Shown here one piece after another: positions 8,734-17,067 of a stretch of DNA of 64,000 bases. The DNA comes from Mycolicibacterium senegalense. GTDB lineage: Bacteria > Actinomycetota > Actinomycetes > Mycobacteriales > Mycobacteriaceae. The notes beneath the pieces are model-generated. The model saw only the letters and a program-made list of their open reading frames with translations, searched no databases and had not been told where the DNA came from. Position 1 is the stretch's first letter. Every line of letters begins with the position of its first letter. Location of the stretch: positions 5,888,417-5,952,416 of the forward strand of contig NZ_CP081000.1 in the NCBI RefSeq assembly GCF_019645875.1. Direction: 5' to 3'. The position numbers were made by a program, and so were the translations under genes.

Positions 8734-10887
8734 ATGGCGGACAAGACTCATTCGGCCGGCAACGGGGCTGTTCCCACCGCGGACAGCCCCGCCGCCATTC
8801 GCAATGTGGTGCTGGTCGGACCGTCGGGCGCGGGCAAGACCACCCTCGTGGAGGCACTGCTGGTCGCCGCAGGCGTGCTGACCCGGCCGGGCTCCGTCGT
8901 CGACGGATCGACGGTGTGCGATTTCGACGACGCCGAGATCAGCCAGCAGCGCTCGGTCGGGCTGGCGCTGGCCCCGTTGCAGCACAACGGCATCAAGGTC
9001 AATCTGATCGACACTCCCGGATACGCCGATTTCGTCGGTGAGCTGCGCGCCGGCTTGCGGGCCGCTGATTGCGCACTGTTCGTCATCGCGGCCAACGAGG
9101 ACATCGACGAGCCCACGAAGGCGCTCTGGCAGGAGTGCGCTGCGGTGGGCATGCCGCGGGCGGTCGTCATCACCAAGCTCGACCATGCCAGGGCCAACTA
9201 CGCCAACGCACTGGCCGGCGCCCAGCAGGCCTTCGGCGACAAGGTGGCCCCGTTGTACTTCCCCGCCGGCCAGGGCGTGATCGGTTTGCTCACCCGGACC
9301 CACTACGACTACAGCGACGGCACCCGCACCACCCGGCCGCCCGACGGCTCCTACGACGGCGAGATCGCCGAACTTCGCGGTGCCCTGATCGAGGGAATCA
9401 TCGAGGAATCCGAGGACGAGACGCTGATGGAGCGTTACCTCGGCGGCGAGGAGATCGATGAAGCGGTGTTGATCGCGGATCTGGAGAAGGCCGTGGCGCG
9501 CGCTTCGTTCTTCCCGGTGATCCCGGTGTGCAGCGGGTCCGGGGTCGGCACGCTGGAACTCCTCGAGATCGCCACCCGCGGCTTCCCGTCACCGCCCGAA
9601 CACCGGCTGCCCGAGGTGTTCTCCGCCGGGGGCGCCGCCCGCAAGCCGATGGCCTGCGATCCGGGCGGACCGCTGCTGGCCGAGGTGGTGAAGACGACGT
9701 CGGATCCCTACGTCGGCAGGGTCAGCCTGGTCCGGGTGTTCTCCGGCACCATCAGGCCCGACGCCACCGTGCATGTGTCGGGCCATTTTTCTGCCTTCAA
9801 CGACGCGGTGGCTGCCGACGGGTCGCACGGCCACGCGGATCACGACGAGGACGAGCGCATCGGCACTCTGTCCTTCCCGCTGGGCAAGCAACAGCGCCCG
9901 GCCCCCGCGGTGGTGGCCGGCGACATCTGTGCGATCGGGCGGCTCAGCCGGGCCGAGACCGGTGACACCCTCAGCGACAAGGCCGATCCGCTGGTGCTGC
10001 GCCCGTGGACGATGCCCGATCCGCTGCTTCCTGTCGCCGTGCAGCCCCGGGCCAAGACCGACGAGGACAAACTCTCGGTGGGCCTGCAGCGGCTGGCTGC
10101 CGAGGACCCCACCCTGCGCATCGAGCAGAACCCCGAAACCCACCAGATCGTGCTGTGGTGCATGGGCGAGGCGCACGCCGGCGTCGTGCTCGACGCGCTG
10201 TCGCGGCGTTACGGGGTGTCGGTGGACACCGTCGAGCTGCGGGTGCCGCTGCGAGAAACACTCGGCGGCAAGGCGAAAGGTCACGGCAGGCATGTCAAGC
10301 AGTCCGGGGGCCACGGCCAGTACGCGGTGTGCGACATCGAGGTCGAGCCGCTGCCCGAGGGCAGCGGGTTCGAGTTCGTCGACAAGGTCGTCGGCGGTGC
10401 CGTACCGCGCCAGTTCATCCCGAGCGTCGAAAAGGGTGTGCGGGCCCAGATGGAGAAGGGCGTCGGTTCCGAGGTCGGCTATCCCGTCGTCGACATCAGG
10501 GTGACGCTGGTCGACGGGAAGGCGCACAGCGTCGACTCTTCGGACTTCGCTTTCCAGATGGCCGGCGGGCTCGCCCTGCGGGAGGCGGCCGCGGCCGCCG
10601 GGGTGGACCTGCTCGAGCCGATCGACGAGGTGACCGTGGTGGTGCCCGACGATCTGGTGGGCGCGGTGATGAGCGATCTGGCCGGCCGGCGCGGCCGCGT
10701 GCTGGGAACCGACAAGGCCGACGACGACCGAACGATGGTCAAGGCCGAGATTCCGGAGGCCGAGCTCACCCGCTACGCGATCGACCTACGATCACTCTCC
10801 CACGGTGCCGGGGCGTTCAGCCGCGCGTTCGCCCGATACGAGCCGATGCCCGACGCCGCCGCGGCCCGGGTCCGCAAGGCGGTTTAG
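8734..10887 (+). CDS. fusA2: elongation factor G-like GTPase FusA2
   Basis: A translational GTPase of 717 residues, paralogous to EF-G; its exact role on the ribosome is not settled. The P-loop GPSGAGKTT is at 29-37, G3 DTPGY starts at 93, and G4 TKLDH is near 155. Domain 2 follows, then the EF-G domain III-V region (HGRHVKQSGGHGQYAVCDIE and GRRGRVLGT). The G4 asparagine of the usual NKxD is Thr (TKLD), which is seen in EF-G2-type proteins. ATG 8734 has GGGAGG 6 bases upstream, so the longer in-frame extension is rejected. Synteny with Rv0120c supports the name. Confidence 0.92.
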   Translation: MADKTHSAGNGAVPTADSPAAIRNVVLVGPSGAGKTTLVEALLVAAGVLTRPGSVVDGSTVCDFDDAEISQQRSVGLALAPLQHNGIKVNLIDTPGYADFVGELRAGLRAADCALFVIAANEDIDEPTKALWQECAAVGMPRAVVITKLDHARANYANALAGAQQAFGDKVAPLYFPAGQGVIGLLTRTHYDYSDGTRTTRPPDGSYDGEIAELRGALIEGIIEESEDETLMERYLGGEEIDEAVLIADLEKAVARASFFPVIPVCSGSGVGTLELLEIATRGFPSPPEHRLPEVFSAGGAARKPMACDPGGPLLAEVVKTTSDPYVGRVSLVRVFSGTIRPDATVHVSGHFSAFNDAVAADGSHGHADHDEDERIGTLSFPLGKQQRPAPAVVAGDICAIGRLSRAETGDTLSDKADPLVLRPWTMPDPLLPVAVQPRAKTDEDKLSVGLQRLAAEDPTLRIEQNPETHQIVLWCMGEAHAGVVLDALSRRYGVSVDTVELRVPLRETLGGKAKGHGRHVKQSGGHGQYAVCDIEVEPLPEGSGFEFVDKVVGGAVPRQFIPSVEKGVRAQMEKGVGSEVGYPVVDIRVTLVDGKAHSVDSSDFAFQMAGGLALREAAAAAGVDLLEPIDEVTVVVPDDLVGAVMSDLAGRRGRVLGTDKADDDRTMVKAEIPEAELTRYAIDLRSLSHGAGAFSRAFARYEPMPDAAAARVRKAV

Positions 10888-11444
10888 CTGACCGTCGAGG
10901 CGTAGAACTCGTCGCTGCCCGCACCGTCTTCGAGCTGGACGCCGAAGGTGTTCAAGGCGAATGCCAGCGTGCTGTAGCCGCCGAAGGTGAACATCAGGTC
11001 CATGCGCTGCCGGTCGTCCAGCCGTTGTCCCAGGCGCTGCCAGGTCTGGGGGGACACGCGCGATCCGGTGTGCAGTTCGTCCACCGCGTCGAGCACGGCC
11101 TGATCGAATTCGTCTGCCGCTGTGCCGCTTCGGGTCGCCTCGATGTCGGCCTCGGTGAGCCCGACCTGGAGGGCCATCGCGCTGTGATGTCCCCACTCGT
11201 ACTCGCAGTCGTGGTGGAACGCGGTGCGCAGGATCACGAGTTCGCGCTGCCGCTCGGGCAGCGTCGAATCCTTTTGCAGGTAGGTGTTGAACGGCAGGAA
11301 GGCCCCGGCCAGCACGGGGTGGCGCACCAGGGTGGCCAACGCGTTGCCCACCTTGTCCGGGCGACGGCGCTCCGGCGGCACCGTGGAGGCCAACGCCTCG
11401 CGGGCCTGGTCGTCCCAGTCTTCGGCTGGCAACGGCGTCAACAT
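10884..11444 (-). CDS. carboxymuconolactone decarboxylase-family protein (AhpD-like fold)
   Basis: The 186-residue all-helical protein has the family core ERQRELVILRTAFHHDCEYEWGHH, with EYEWGHH where CxxC enzymes have their thiols. A redox AhpD role is therefore unlikely, and a decarboxylase-like or unknown role more likely. The second conserved segment is DRQRMDLMFTFGGYSTLAFALN. It is divergent from a TetR gene across a palindromic operator, which probably controls both. Its stop overlaps the fusA2 stop by four bases in a convergent arrangement. Confidence 0.85.
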   Translation of the reverse strand: MLTPLPAEDWDDQAREALASTVPPERRRPDKVGNALATLVRHPVLAGAFLPFNTYLQKDSTLPERQRELVILRTAFHHDCEYEWGHHSAMALQVGLTEADIEATRSGTAADEFDQAVLDAVDELHTGSRVSPQTWQRLGQRLDDRQRMDLMFTFGGYSTLAFALNTFGVQLEDGAGSDEFYASTVS

Positions 11445-11456
11445 GCGGTATCCCTA

Positions 11457-11496
11457 CTTTACGATCGACTAGTAATCGTACTTTACGATCGTAAAG
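11457..11496. promoter_or_regulatory. operator region with a perfect 16-base palindrome
   Basis: CTTTACGATCGTAAAG (11481-11496) is a perfect palindrome. A second half copy, CTTTACGATCG, lies at 11457-11467. Both lie between the divergent starts at 11444 and 11533, as expected for the binding site of the adjacent TetR protein. Confidence 0.75.
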
Positions 11497-11532
11497 GAAC
11501 TTCGGCCGCAGCGCACACGAGGGGACGCACCG

Positions 11533-12078
11533 ATGGACACCACCCGAGAACGCCTCGTCGAGGCGGCGGTGCAGCTGTTCACCCGGCACGGCTTCGCGGG
11601 GACATCGCTGCAGATGATCGCCGACGAACTGGGCTTCACCAAGGCCGCCATCTACTACCACTTCCGCACCCGTGAGCAGCTGCTGACCGCCGTGCTGGAC
11701 CCGGTACTGCAGCAGATGCAGCAGATTGTCGAGGAAGCCGAGAATCTGCGCGGCGTGCACAGCCGTGCGGACCACATGGTGCGCGGCTATGTCGAACTGG
11801 CGGTGCGCAACCGCGCCCTGGTCTCGGTGCTGGGGTGCGACCCGAGCGTGAACGAGGCCCTGCGTACCCGTCCCGAGTGGGACACCGTCATCGACCGCCA
11901 GATGGCCCTCCTGGCCGACGTCGACCCCGGGCCGGCAGGCACCGTCAAGGCCGCGATGGTGTTCTCCGGCGTCGCCGGTGGCGCGGGCGTCGCCTCGACC
12001 GGCCTCACCGACGACGAGCTCTTCCACCATCTCGCCGAAGCCGCCCGCCGCACCCTGGGCCTGCGGATCAGGCGTTGA
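11533..12078 (+). CDS. TetR-family transcriptional regulator
   Basis: A 181-residue repressor-type protein. The N-terminal helix-turn-helix is RLVEAAVQLFTRHGFAGTSL then QMIADELGFTKAAIYYHFRT (residues about 7-45), which is textbook TetR. The rest is a ligand-binding helical domain. ATG 11533 has GAGGGGA 8 bases upstream. It probably represses itself and the divergent gene at 10884 through the palindrome at 11481-11496, and the SDR gene 41 bases downstream is likely co-transcribed. The inducer is unknown. Confidence 0.9.
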   Translation: MDTTRERLVEAAVQLFTRHGFAGTSLQMIADELGFTKAAIYYHFRTREQLLTAVLDPVLQQMQQIVEEAENLRGVHSRADHMVRGYVELAVRNRALVSVLGCDPSVNEALRTRPEWDTVIDRQMALLADVDPGPAGTVKAAMVFSGVAGGAGVASTGLTDDELFHHLAEAARRTLGLRIRR

Positions 12079-12119
12079 CGAAATCGATTGCCGATCAACA
12101 ATTCTCGAAAGGACTCACA

Positions 12120-12836
12120 ATGACGACCTCGCCGGGCAAGACCGCACTGGTGACCGGAGGCGCATCCGGAATCGGCAAGGCGATCGCCGACCGCCTCGTC
12201 GCGGACGGTTATCGGGTCGCCACTCTCGACCTCAATGCGACCGACGACGAGCACTCCTATGCCGCCGACGTCACCGACCGGTCCCAGGTCGACGCCGTCT
12301 TCAAAGCGGTCCGCGAGCAGCTGGGGCCTGTCACGATCCTGGTGAACTCCGCCGGTCTCAGTGATTTCACCCCGTTCACGGAGCTCACCTTCGAGCGGTG
12401 GCAGAAGGTCATCGACGTCAACCTCAACGGCGTCTTCCATGTCGTACAGGCCGCGCTGCCCGACATGATCGAGGCCGGCTGGGGCCGCATCGTCAACATC
12501 TCCTCGTCGAGCACGCACTCCGGTGTGCCGTACATGTGCGATTACGTGGCCGCCAAGTCCGGCGTCAATGGGCTGACCAAATCGCTGGCGCTGGAGTTCG
12601 GCCCGGCCGGGATCACGGTCAACGCCGTGCCCCCGGGTTTCATCGACACCCCGATGCTGCGCGCCGCCGAATCCCGGGGCGAACTGGGCGATATTCGCGA
12701 CACGATCAACGCCACCCCGGTGCGCAGAATGGGTAAACCCGAAGACATTGCCGCCACGTGTTCGTTTCTCATTTCGGAAGAGGCCGGTTACATCACCGGA
12801 CAGATCATCGGCGTGAATGGCGGCCGAAATACCTGA
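12120..12836 (+). CDS. short-chain dehydrogenase/reductase
   Basis: This NAD(P)-dependent oxidoreductase of 238 residues belongs to the FabG-like classical SDR family. The cofactor motif TGGASGIG is near residue 13, the NSAG motif near 80, Ser in NISSSS, and the catalytic YVAAK near 142. Late segments GPAGITVNAVPPGFIDTPML and ITGQIIGVNGG are typical. ATG 12120 follows GAAAGGA by 6 bases; a longer upstream frame shadows the TetR gene. It is probably co-regulated by the TetR gene just upstream. The substrate cannot be told. Confidence 0.88.
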   Translation: MTTSPGKTALVTGGASGIGKAIADRLVADGYRVATLDLNATDDEHSYAADVTDRSQVDAVFKAVREQLGPVTILVNSAGLSDFTPFTELTFERWQKVIDVNLNGVFHVVQAALPDMIEAGWGRIVNISSSSTHSGVPYMCDYVAAKSGVNGLTKSLALEFGPAGITVNAVPPGFIDTPMLRAAESRGELGDIRDTINATPVRRMGKPEDIAATCSFLISEEAGYITGQIIGVNGGRNT

Positions 12837-12986
12837 TCAGCGCCTACGCTGTGACGGGGGTCTCCCGGTACCGGCGATTTGATATTCGCCGCACCGGGTC
12901 TCCGGTAGTTGCACTTATCTCTAATTGTTTGGGACAGTTTGCAGACCTTTAGTTGCTGGCTGCGTCAATAATTCGGAGGTTTGCGC

Positions 12987-14231
12987 GTGGCCTCATCCAC
13001 CGCGACACTGCGGGACCGCTTCGAACAGCGGTTCAAGCATTGGCGGTACGACCCGCCGTACAAGACCGCGACCGCGGCGATGGTCCTGCTCGTGGTGGCG
13101 GTCCTGGTGTTGACGTGGATGCAGTTCCGCGGGGCGTTCGAGCAGAAGACACAGCTCACGGTGTTGGCCAACCGGTCCGGTCTATCCATGGACCCGGGTT
13201 CGAAGGTCACCTTCAACGGCGTACCGATCGGCCGGTTGACCGCCGTGGACGTGGCCGAGGTCGACGGTGAGCAGCAGGCCGAACTGACCCTGGACGTCAA
13301 GCCGCAGTACCTCAGGCTGATCCCGGAGAACGTGACCGCCGAGCTGAAGGCCACCACGGTGTTCGGCAACAAGTACATCTCGTTCGTCGCACCGGACAAT
13401 CCGTCGTCAGCGCGAATCTCCCCTGACACGCCCATCCGCGCCAAGGGGGTCACGACGGAGTTCAACACGCTGTTCGAGACCATCACCGCGATCTCCGAGC
13501 AGATCGACCCGATCAAGCTGAACGAAACCCTGACCGCCACCGCACAAGCCCTCGACGGCCTGGGTGAGAAGTTCGGCCAGTCCGTCGTCAACGGCAACAC
13601 CATCCTGGCCGACCTCAACGGGCGCATGCCGCAGATCCGCCGCGACATCTCCGGCTTGGCCGACCTCGGCGAGGTGTACGCCGACGCGGCCCCCGATCTG
13701 TTCGACAGCCTGACCAACGCCGTCACCACCGCCCGCACCCTCAACCAGCAGCGCGGCAACCTGGACCAGGCCCTGGTGGCCGCGGTCGGCTTCGGCAACA
13801 CCGGCGGCGACATCTTCGAACGCGGGGGCCCCTACCTGGTCCGCGGCGCCCAGGACCTGCTTCCGGTCAGCGCGATGCTCGACCGCAACAGCCCGGCCTG
13901 GTACTGCATGATCCACAACTACGCCGAGGCCGCGCCGAAATTCGCCCAGCAAACGCGCAACGGCTACGGGTTCGAGTTGCAGGACTTCCTGGTCGGTGCG
14001 CCCAACGCGTGGGTATACCCGGACAACCTGCCTCGGGTGAACGCCAAGGGCGGTCCCGAGGGCCGGCCCGGCTGCTGGCAGCCGATCACCAAGGACCTCT
14101 GGCCCGCCCCCTACCTGGTGCTGGACACCGGCGCCTCGATCGCCCCGTACAACCACTTCGAGCTGGGTCAACCACTGGTGTCCGAGTATGTGTGGGGTCG
14201 CCAGATCGGCGAGCACACCATCAACCCCTGA
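12987..14231 (+). CDS. orphan MceA-like MCE-domain protein
   Basis: Mce proteins form periplasmic lipid-import tunnels in mycobacteria. This 414-residue protein has a cytoplasmic N-terminus, one membrane helix (residues about 30-48, TAAMVLLVVAVLVLTWMQF), an MCE domain (LTVLANRSGLSMDPGSKVTF then FNGVPIGRL), and a long helical segment ending in an MceA-type C-terminus. GTG 12987 is chosen because GGAGG lies 7 bases before it. Unusually, no yrbE permease genes and no other mce genes flank it. It may work with components encoded elsewhere or be a solitary relic, but the frame is full length and intact. Confidence 0.88.
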   Translation: MASSTATLRDRFEQRFKHWRYDPPYKTATAAMVLLVVAVLVLTWMQFRGAFEQKTQLTVLANRSGLSMDPGSKVTFNGVPIGRLTAVDVAEVDGEQQAELTLDVKPQYLRLIPENVTAELKATTVFGNKYISFVAPDNPSSARISPDTPIRAKGVTTEFNTLFETITAISEQIDPIKLNETLTATAQALDGLGEKFGQSVVNGNTILADLNGRMPQIRRDISGLADLGEVYADAAPDLFDSLTNAVTTARTLNQQRGNLDQALVAAVGFGNTGGDIFERGGPYLVRGAQDLLPVSAMLDRNSPAWYCMIHNYAEAAPKFAQQTRNGYGFELQDFLVGAPNAWVYPDNLPRVNAKGGPEGRPGCWQPITKDLWPAPYLVLDTGASIAPYNHFELGQPLVSEYVWGRQIGEHTINP

Positions 14232-15120
14232 CGGGCTTGCCTTCCAGCTCCGCCTCCAGCTTCTCCTCGTAGGCGCCCTCGTCACGGCCCAGCGCGATGG
14301 TGGCGGCGGCCATGGCGCCGACCGCGACCGACAGGGCCACCGGTTCCCACCCGGTGATGGCCAGGTGCTCACCCAGGACGACCGAGCCCAGCACCACCGC
14401 CACCACGGGTTCGAGGACCAACATGGTCGGCACCGAGGTCTGCAGCGACCCGGCGTGAAATGCCGACTGCTGCAACAGTGTGGCGATCACCCCGAGGGCC
14501 ACCACCAGGTACAGCGCCGGAGTGGTCAGCACGGCGAGCACACCGTCCACGGCGATCGTGTGCATGACGATCTTGGTCAGCACCGCGACCACGCCGAACA
14601 TCACGCCCACCGCGAGCGCCAGCAACACCGCCCGGCGCCAGTTGGTGCTTCGGGTGGCGGCCAGGACACACAGTCCGACGGCTGCCGAGCACACCACGAC
14701 GACGATGACCGTGGTGGTCACCGACACCCCGTAGGTTCCGGTGCTGGCCCTGGCGAGGGCCACGAACACCGTCAGCGCGCCGGTCAGCAGCAGTGCCCAC
14801 AACCATTCGGCGCGGCTGACCCGCCGGTGGGCCAGCCGGGCACTGAGCGGGAGCGCGAACAACAGCGCCGACACCAGTACCGGCTGCACGAGCAGCAGTG
14901 AGCCGAAACCCAGCGCCAGCGCCTGGAATACGTAGCCGGCCACGGCGGACGCGGTTCCCGCCCACCACAGCTTGCGGCGCAACAGCGTGCGCAGCATGAC
15001 AGCGCTGACGCCCTTCTCGGGCGGGACGTCCATGGTGGCGCGCTGCCGCACCACAATGCCGACAGCCGCGAAAATCGCTGCGCAGAGAGCGAACAGCACC
15101 GCAAGACTGTTGCCGAGCAA
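14221..15120 (-). CDS. DMT-family (EamA-like) membrane transporter
   Basis: The 299-residue protein has about ten hydrophobic helices in two repeats, beginning SLAVLFALCAAIFAAVGIVV. It has the drug/metabolite transporter layout, and the substrate is unknown. TTG 15120 is the first start codon after an in-frame TGA three bases upstream; GAAAGGGG lies 10 bases away. Its 3' end overlaps the convergent Mce gene by 11 bases. The final residues (EEKLEAELEGKP) form a short charged cytoplasmic tail. Confidence 0.82.
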   Translation of the reverse strand: MLGNSLAVLFALCAAIFAAVGIVVRQRATMDVPPEKGVSAVMLRTLLRRKLWWAGTASAVAGYVFQALALGFGSLLLVQPVLVSALLFALPLSARLAHRRVSRAEWLWALLLTGALTVFVALARASTGTYGVSVTTTVIVVVVCSAAVGLCVLAATRSTNWRRAVLLALAVGVMFGVVAVLTKIVMHTIAVDGVLAVLTTPALYLVVALGVIATLLQQSAFHAGSLQTSVPTMLVLEPVVAVVLGSVVLGEHLAITGWEPVALSVAVGAMAAATIALGRDEGAYEEKLEAELEGKPVRG

Positions 15121-15223
15121 GCCTCGTCAACCCCTTTCGGGCCAGTGTGTCGGCCGCCTCGCGAGGGGAGAAGGCCAGTGCCCTCCAACCGTAGAGCGCC
15201 GACGACTCTCGCGCTGCGCTGGG

Positions 15224-15511
15224 TCAGACGACCTGCAGATGCCGCTTCGGCGGCTCGTCGGAGGAGCCTGTGGGATCGAGCGGCGGGGCCGGGGCGATCT
15301 TGTCGTTGACACTGGCCACCGCGTGGTCGACGCGGTTGACCGCGGTGTCGCAGAGGTCGCGGACCCGGCCGCTGGCGGTCTCGACCTCGTCGGCCGCGCT
15401 GCGCAGGTAGGCCCTGAGGTTGACCCGGAGCCGCTCGCCGGCCCGGCGTGCCCGCAGCCGTACTCGGTCGTCGACCTCGACGGTCACGTACGGCAACAAT
15501 CGAAATCTCAT
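15224..15511 (-). CDS. small conserved hypothetical protein
   Basis: A 95-residue protein with no recognised domain. It starts MRFRLLPYVTVEVDDRVRLR and is charged and helical (residues 15-70, many Arg, Ala and Glu), ending in a Pro-rich stretch and PPKRHLQVV. ATG 15511 has GAGG 8 bases upstream, which separates it from a longer frame opening at 15559. No membrane segment or signal is seen. It follows the DMT gene region with 103 bases between. Confidence 0.55.
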   Translation of the reverse strand: MRFRLLPYVTVEVDDRVRLRARRAGERLRVNLRAYLRSAADEVETASGRVRDLCDTAVNRVDHAVASVNDKIAPAPPLDPTGSSDEPPKRHLQVV

Positions 15512-15643
15512 GACAGAAACCTCATAGCCCCGCTCCCATCTGCGCTTGCCTTGGCACACAGTATCCGCGCCCGGCGGTTGTTCGAGCCAGACGTGATCGG
15601 CACCGCATATCGGCAGTCTATGACCGGCGGGTCACATCGACCG

Positions 15644-16351
15644 TCAGCTTCCGGCGCCGTCCCAATCGGCCAAGGTCCAGCCATCGGTCGGATTGCCCTT
15701 GATGACGACGTAGCCGGTGTTGTCGAGCGGGTGTTGCATCAGCAGTTGGGGATTGGGATTGGTGACGTTCATCTGGACCCACAACATGATCGCGGCGCCG
15801 TGCGAATACGCGACGGGATTGTCGTCCCCACTGTCGTAGATCTGCTGGACTGCCTCATCGAAGCGGCCGTCGAATTCGTTTCCGTCGATCGAACCGGGTA
15901 TCCGGGCGCTCCGATCCCCGCGCAACCACTGCTCGGGGGCCGCGAAGTAGGTCTGGACCGCGCTCGCCTCGGGCTGTCCCTCGTAGATCCCGGCCTCGAC
16001 CTCGTGGAGCCCGGGCAGCACCGTGATCGGCTCGCGGAGGATGTCGGCCATGGGTTGGGCGGTCTGCTGGGTCCGGATCATGGTCGAGGCGAAGATGCCG
16101 TCGTAATGGTGGGGTGCCAACCGCTGTGCGCTGGCCACGGCTTGGGTGCGACCCAACTCCGTGAGCGCCGGTCCGGGCGTCGAGCTGTCGATCAGGCCGG
16201 AGGCATTGCCCGCCGACTGGGCGTGCCGGACGAACGTCAAGGTGATGGAGCGGTAGCCACCCGCGGTCGCGGTCGGGGCCAGCAGTGTGGCGAGGACAAG
16301 GACGATTACGGCCAGCGACGGGAGTGCTCGTAGTTTTCGCACACCGGCCAT
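15644..16351 (-). CDS. secreted histidine phosphatase-superfamily protein
   Basis: The 235-residue protein has an N-terminal signal sequence (ALPSLAVIVLVLATLLAPTA, cleavage near TATAGG), so it should act outside the membrane. The phosphohistidine motif FVRHAQSAGN is at about 40-49, and the second catalytic histidine lies in AYSHGAAIMLW. The family includes phosphoglycerate mutase-like and acid phosphatases; this exported form is more likely a phosphatase. ATG 16351 has AAGGGTGG upstream. It is divergent from the methyltransferase, with only 29 bases between. Confidence 0.85.
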   Translation of the reverse strand: MAGVRKLRALPSLAVIVLVLATLLAPTATAGGYRSITLTFVRHAQSAGNASGLIDSSTPGPALTELGRTQAVASAQRLAPHHYDGIFASTMIRTQQTAQPMADILREPITVLPGLHEVEAGIYEGQPEASAVQTYFAAPEQWLRGDRSARIPGSIDGNEFDGRFDEAVQQIYDSGDDNPVAYSHGAAIMLWVQMNVTNPNPQLLMQHPLDNTGYVVIKGNPTDGWTLADWDGAGS

Positions 16352-16367
16352 AATCCACCCTTCGGCG

Positions 16368-16373
16368 TAGCTT
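16368..16373 (+). promoter_or_regulatory. -10 box TAGCTT, leaderless start at 16381
   Basis: TAGCTT ends 7 bases before GTG 16381, with no ribosome-binding site in between. Confidence 0.5.
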
Positions 16374-16380
16374 CGTTAGC

Positions 16381-17040
16381 GTGACTACCCTCAACGACGG
16401 CCGGGTCGCCGATGCGCTGGACCGGATGTACGCCGCGGCCGACGAGCAGTTCAAGAAGATGCGGGAGGACGGGTCGCGCCGGTTCGCGGATCTGTCCGAT
16501 GCCAGCGCACAGGAGCGGGCGGACGCGCTCAGCGACATCTACATGCCGGTGACGCGCGAGGCCGGCCGGTTGTTGTACTCCTTGATTCGGGCCACCAAGC
16601 CGGCGATCGTGGTCGAGTTCGGGATGTCCTTCGGCCTGTCTGCCCTGCACTTGGCATCGGCGGTGCGCGACAACGGAACTGGCCGGGTCTACACCACCGA
16701 GCTGAGTGCCACCAAGATCGCCGCGGCCAAGCAGACCTTCGCCGATACCGGCCTGGACGATGTCATCACGGTGCTCGAGGGCGACGCGTTGGAGACGCTG
16801 AAGTCGGTGACCGGCGACATCGGCTTCGTCCTGCTCGACGGCTGGAAGGAGCTCTATCTCCCGGTGCTCGAGCTCCTGGAGCCCCAGTTGACCACCGGCG
16901 CGCTGGTGGTCGCGGACAACACGTCCATGGCCGATACCCAGCCGTACCTGGACCGCGTCCGGGAGCCGTCGAACGGATATGTCAGCGTCAACTTTCTGGC
17001 GCGCGACAGCGACAGCATGGAGCTCAGCTGCCGGGCCTAG
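16381..17040 (+). CDS. class I SAM-dependent O-methyltransferase
   Basis: This 219-residue cytoplasmic enzyme resembles catechol/caffeoyl-CoA type O-methyltransferases. The SAM-binding motif VVEFGMSFGLSALHLA is at about 79-94, followed by YTTELSATKIAAAKQTF, a motif-II region GDIGFVLLDGWKELYLPVLE and GALVVADNTS (metal-site region). It probably methylates a hydroxyl group; the acceptor is unknown. The GTG start carries a leaderless promoter. Confidence 0.85.
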   Translation: MTTLNDGRVADALDRMYAAADEQFKKMREDGSRRFADLSDASAQERADALSDIYMPVTREAGRLLYSLIRATKPAIVVEFGMSFGLSALHLASAVRDNGTGRVYTTELSATKIAAAKQTFADTGLDDVITVLEGDALETLKSVTGDIGFVLLDGWKELYLPVLELLEPQLTTGALVVADNTSMADTQPYLDRVREPSNGYVSVNFLARDSDSMELSCRA

Positions 17041-17055
17041 CCCGTTGCGCCCCGC

Positions 17056-17061
17056 TACGGT
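17056..17061 (+). promoter_or_regulatory. -10 box TACGGT, leaderless start at 17068
   Basis: TACGGT ends 6 bases before ATG 17068, and no ribosome-binding site is visible. Confidence 0.5.
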
Positions 17062-17067
17062 GCTGAC

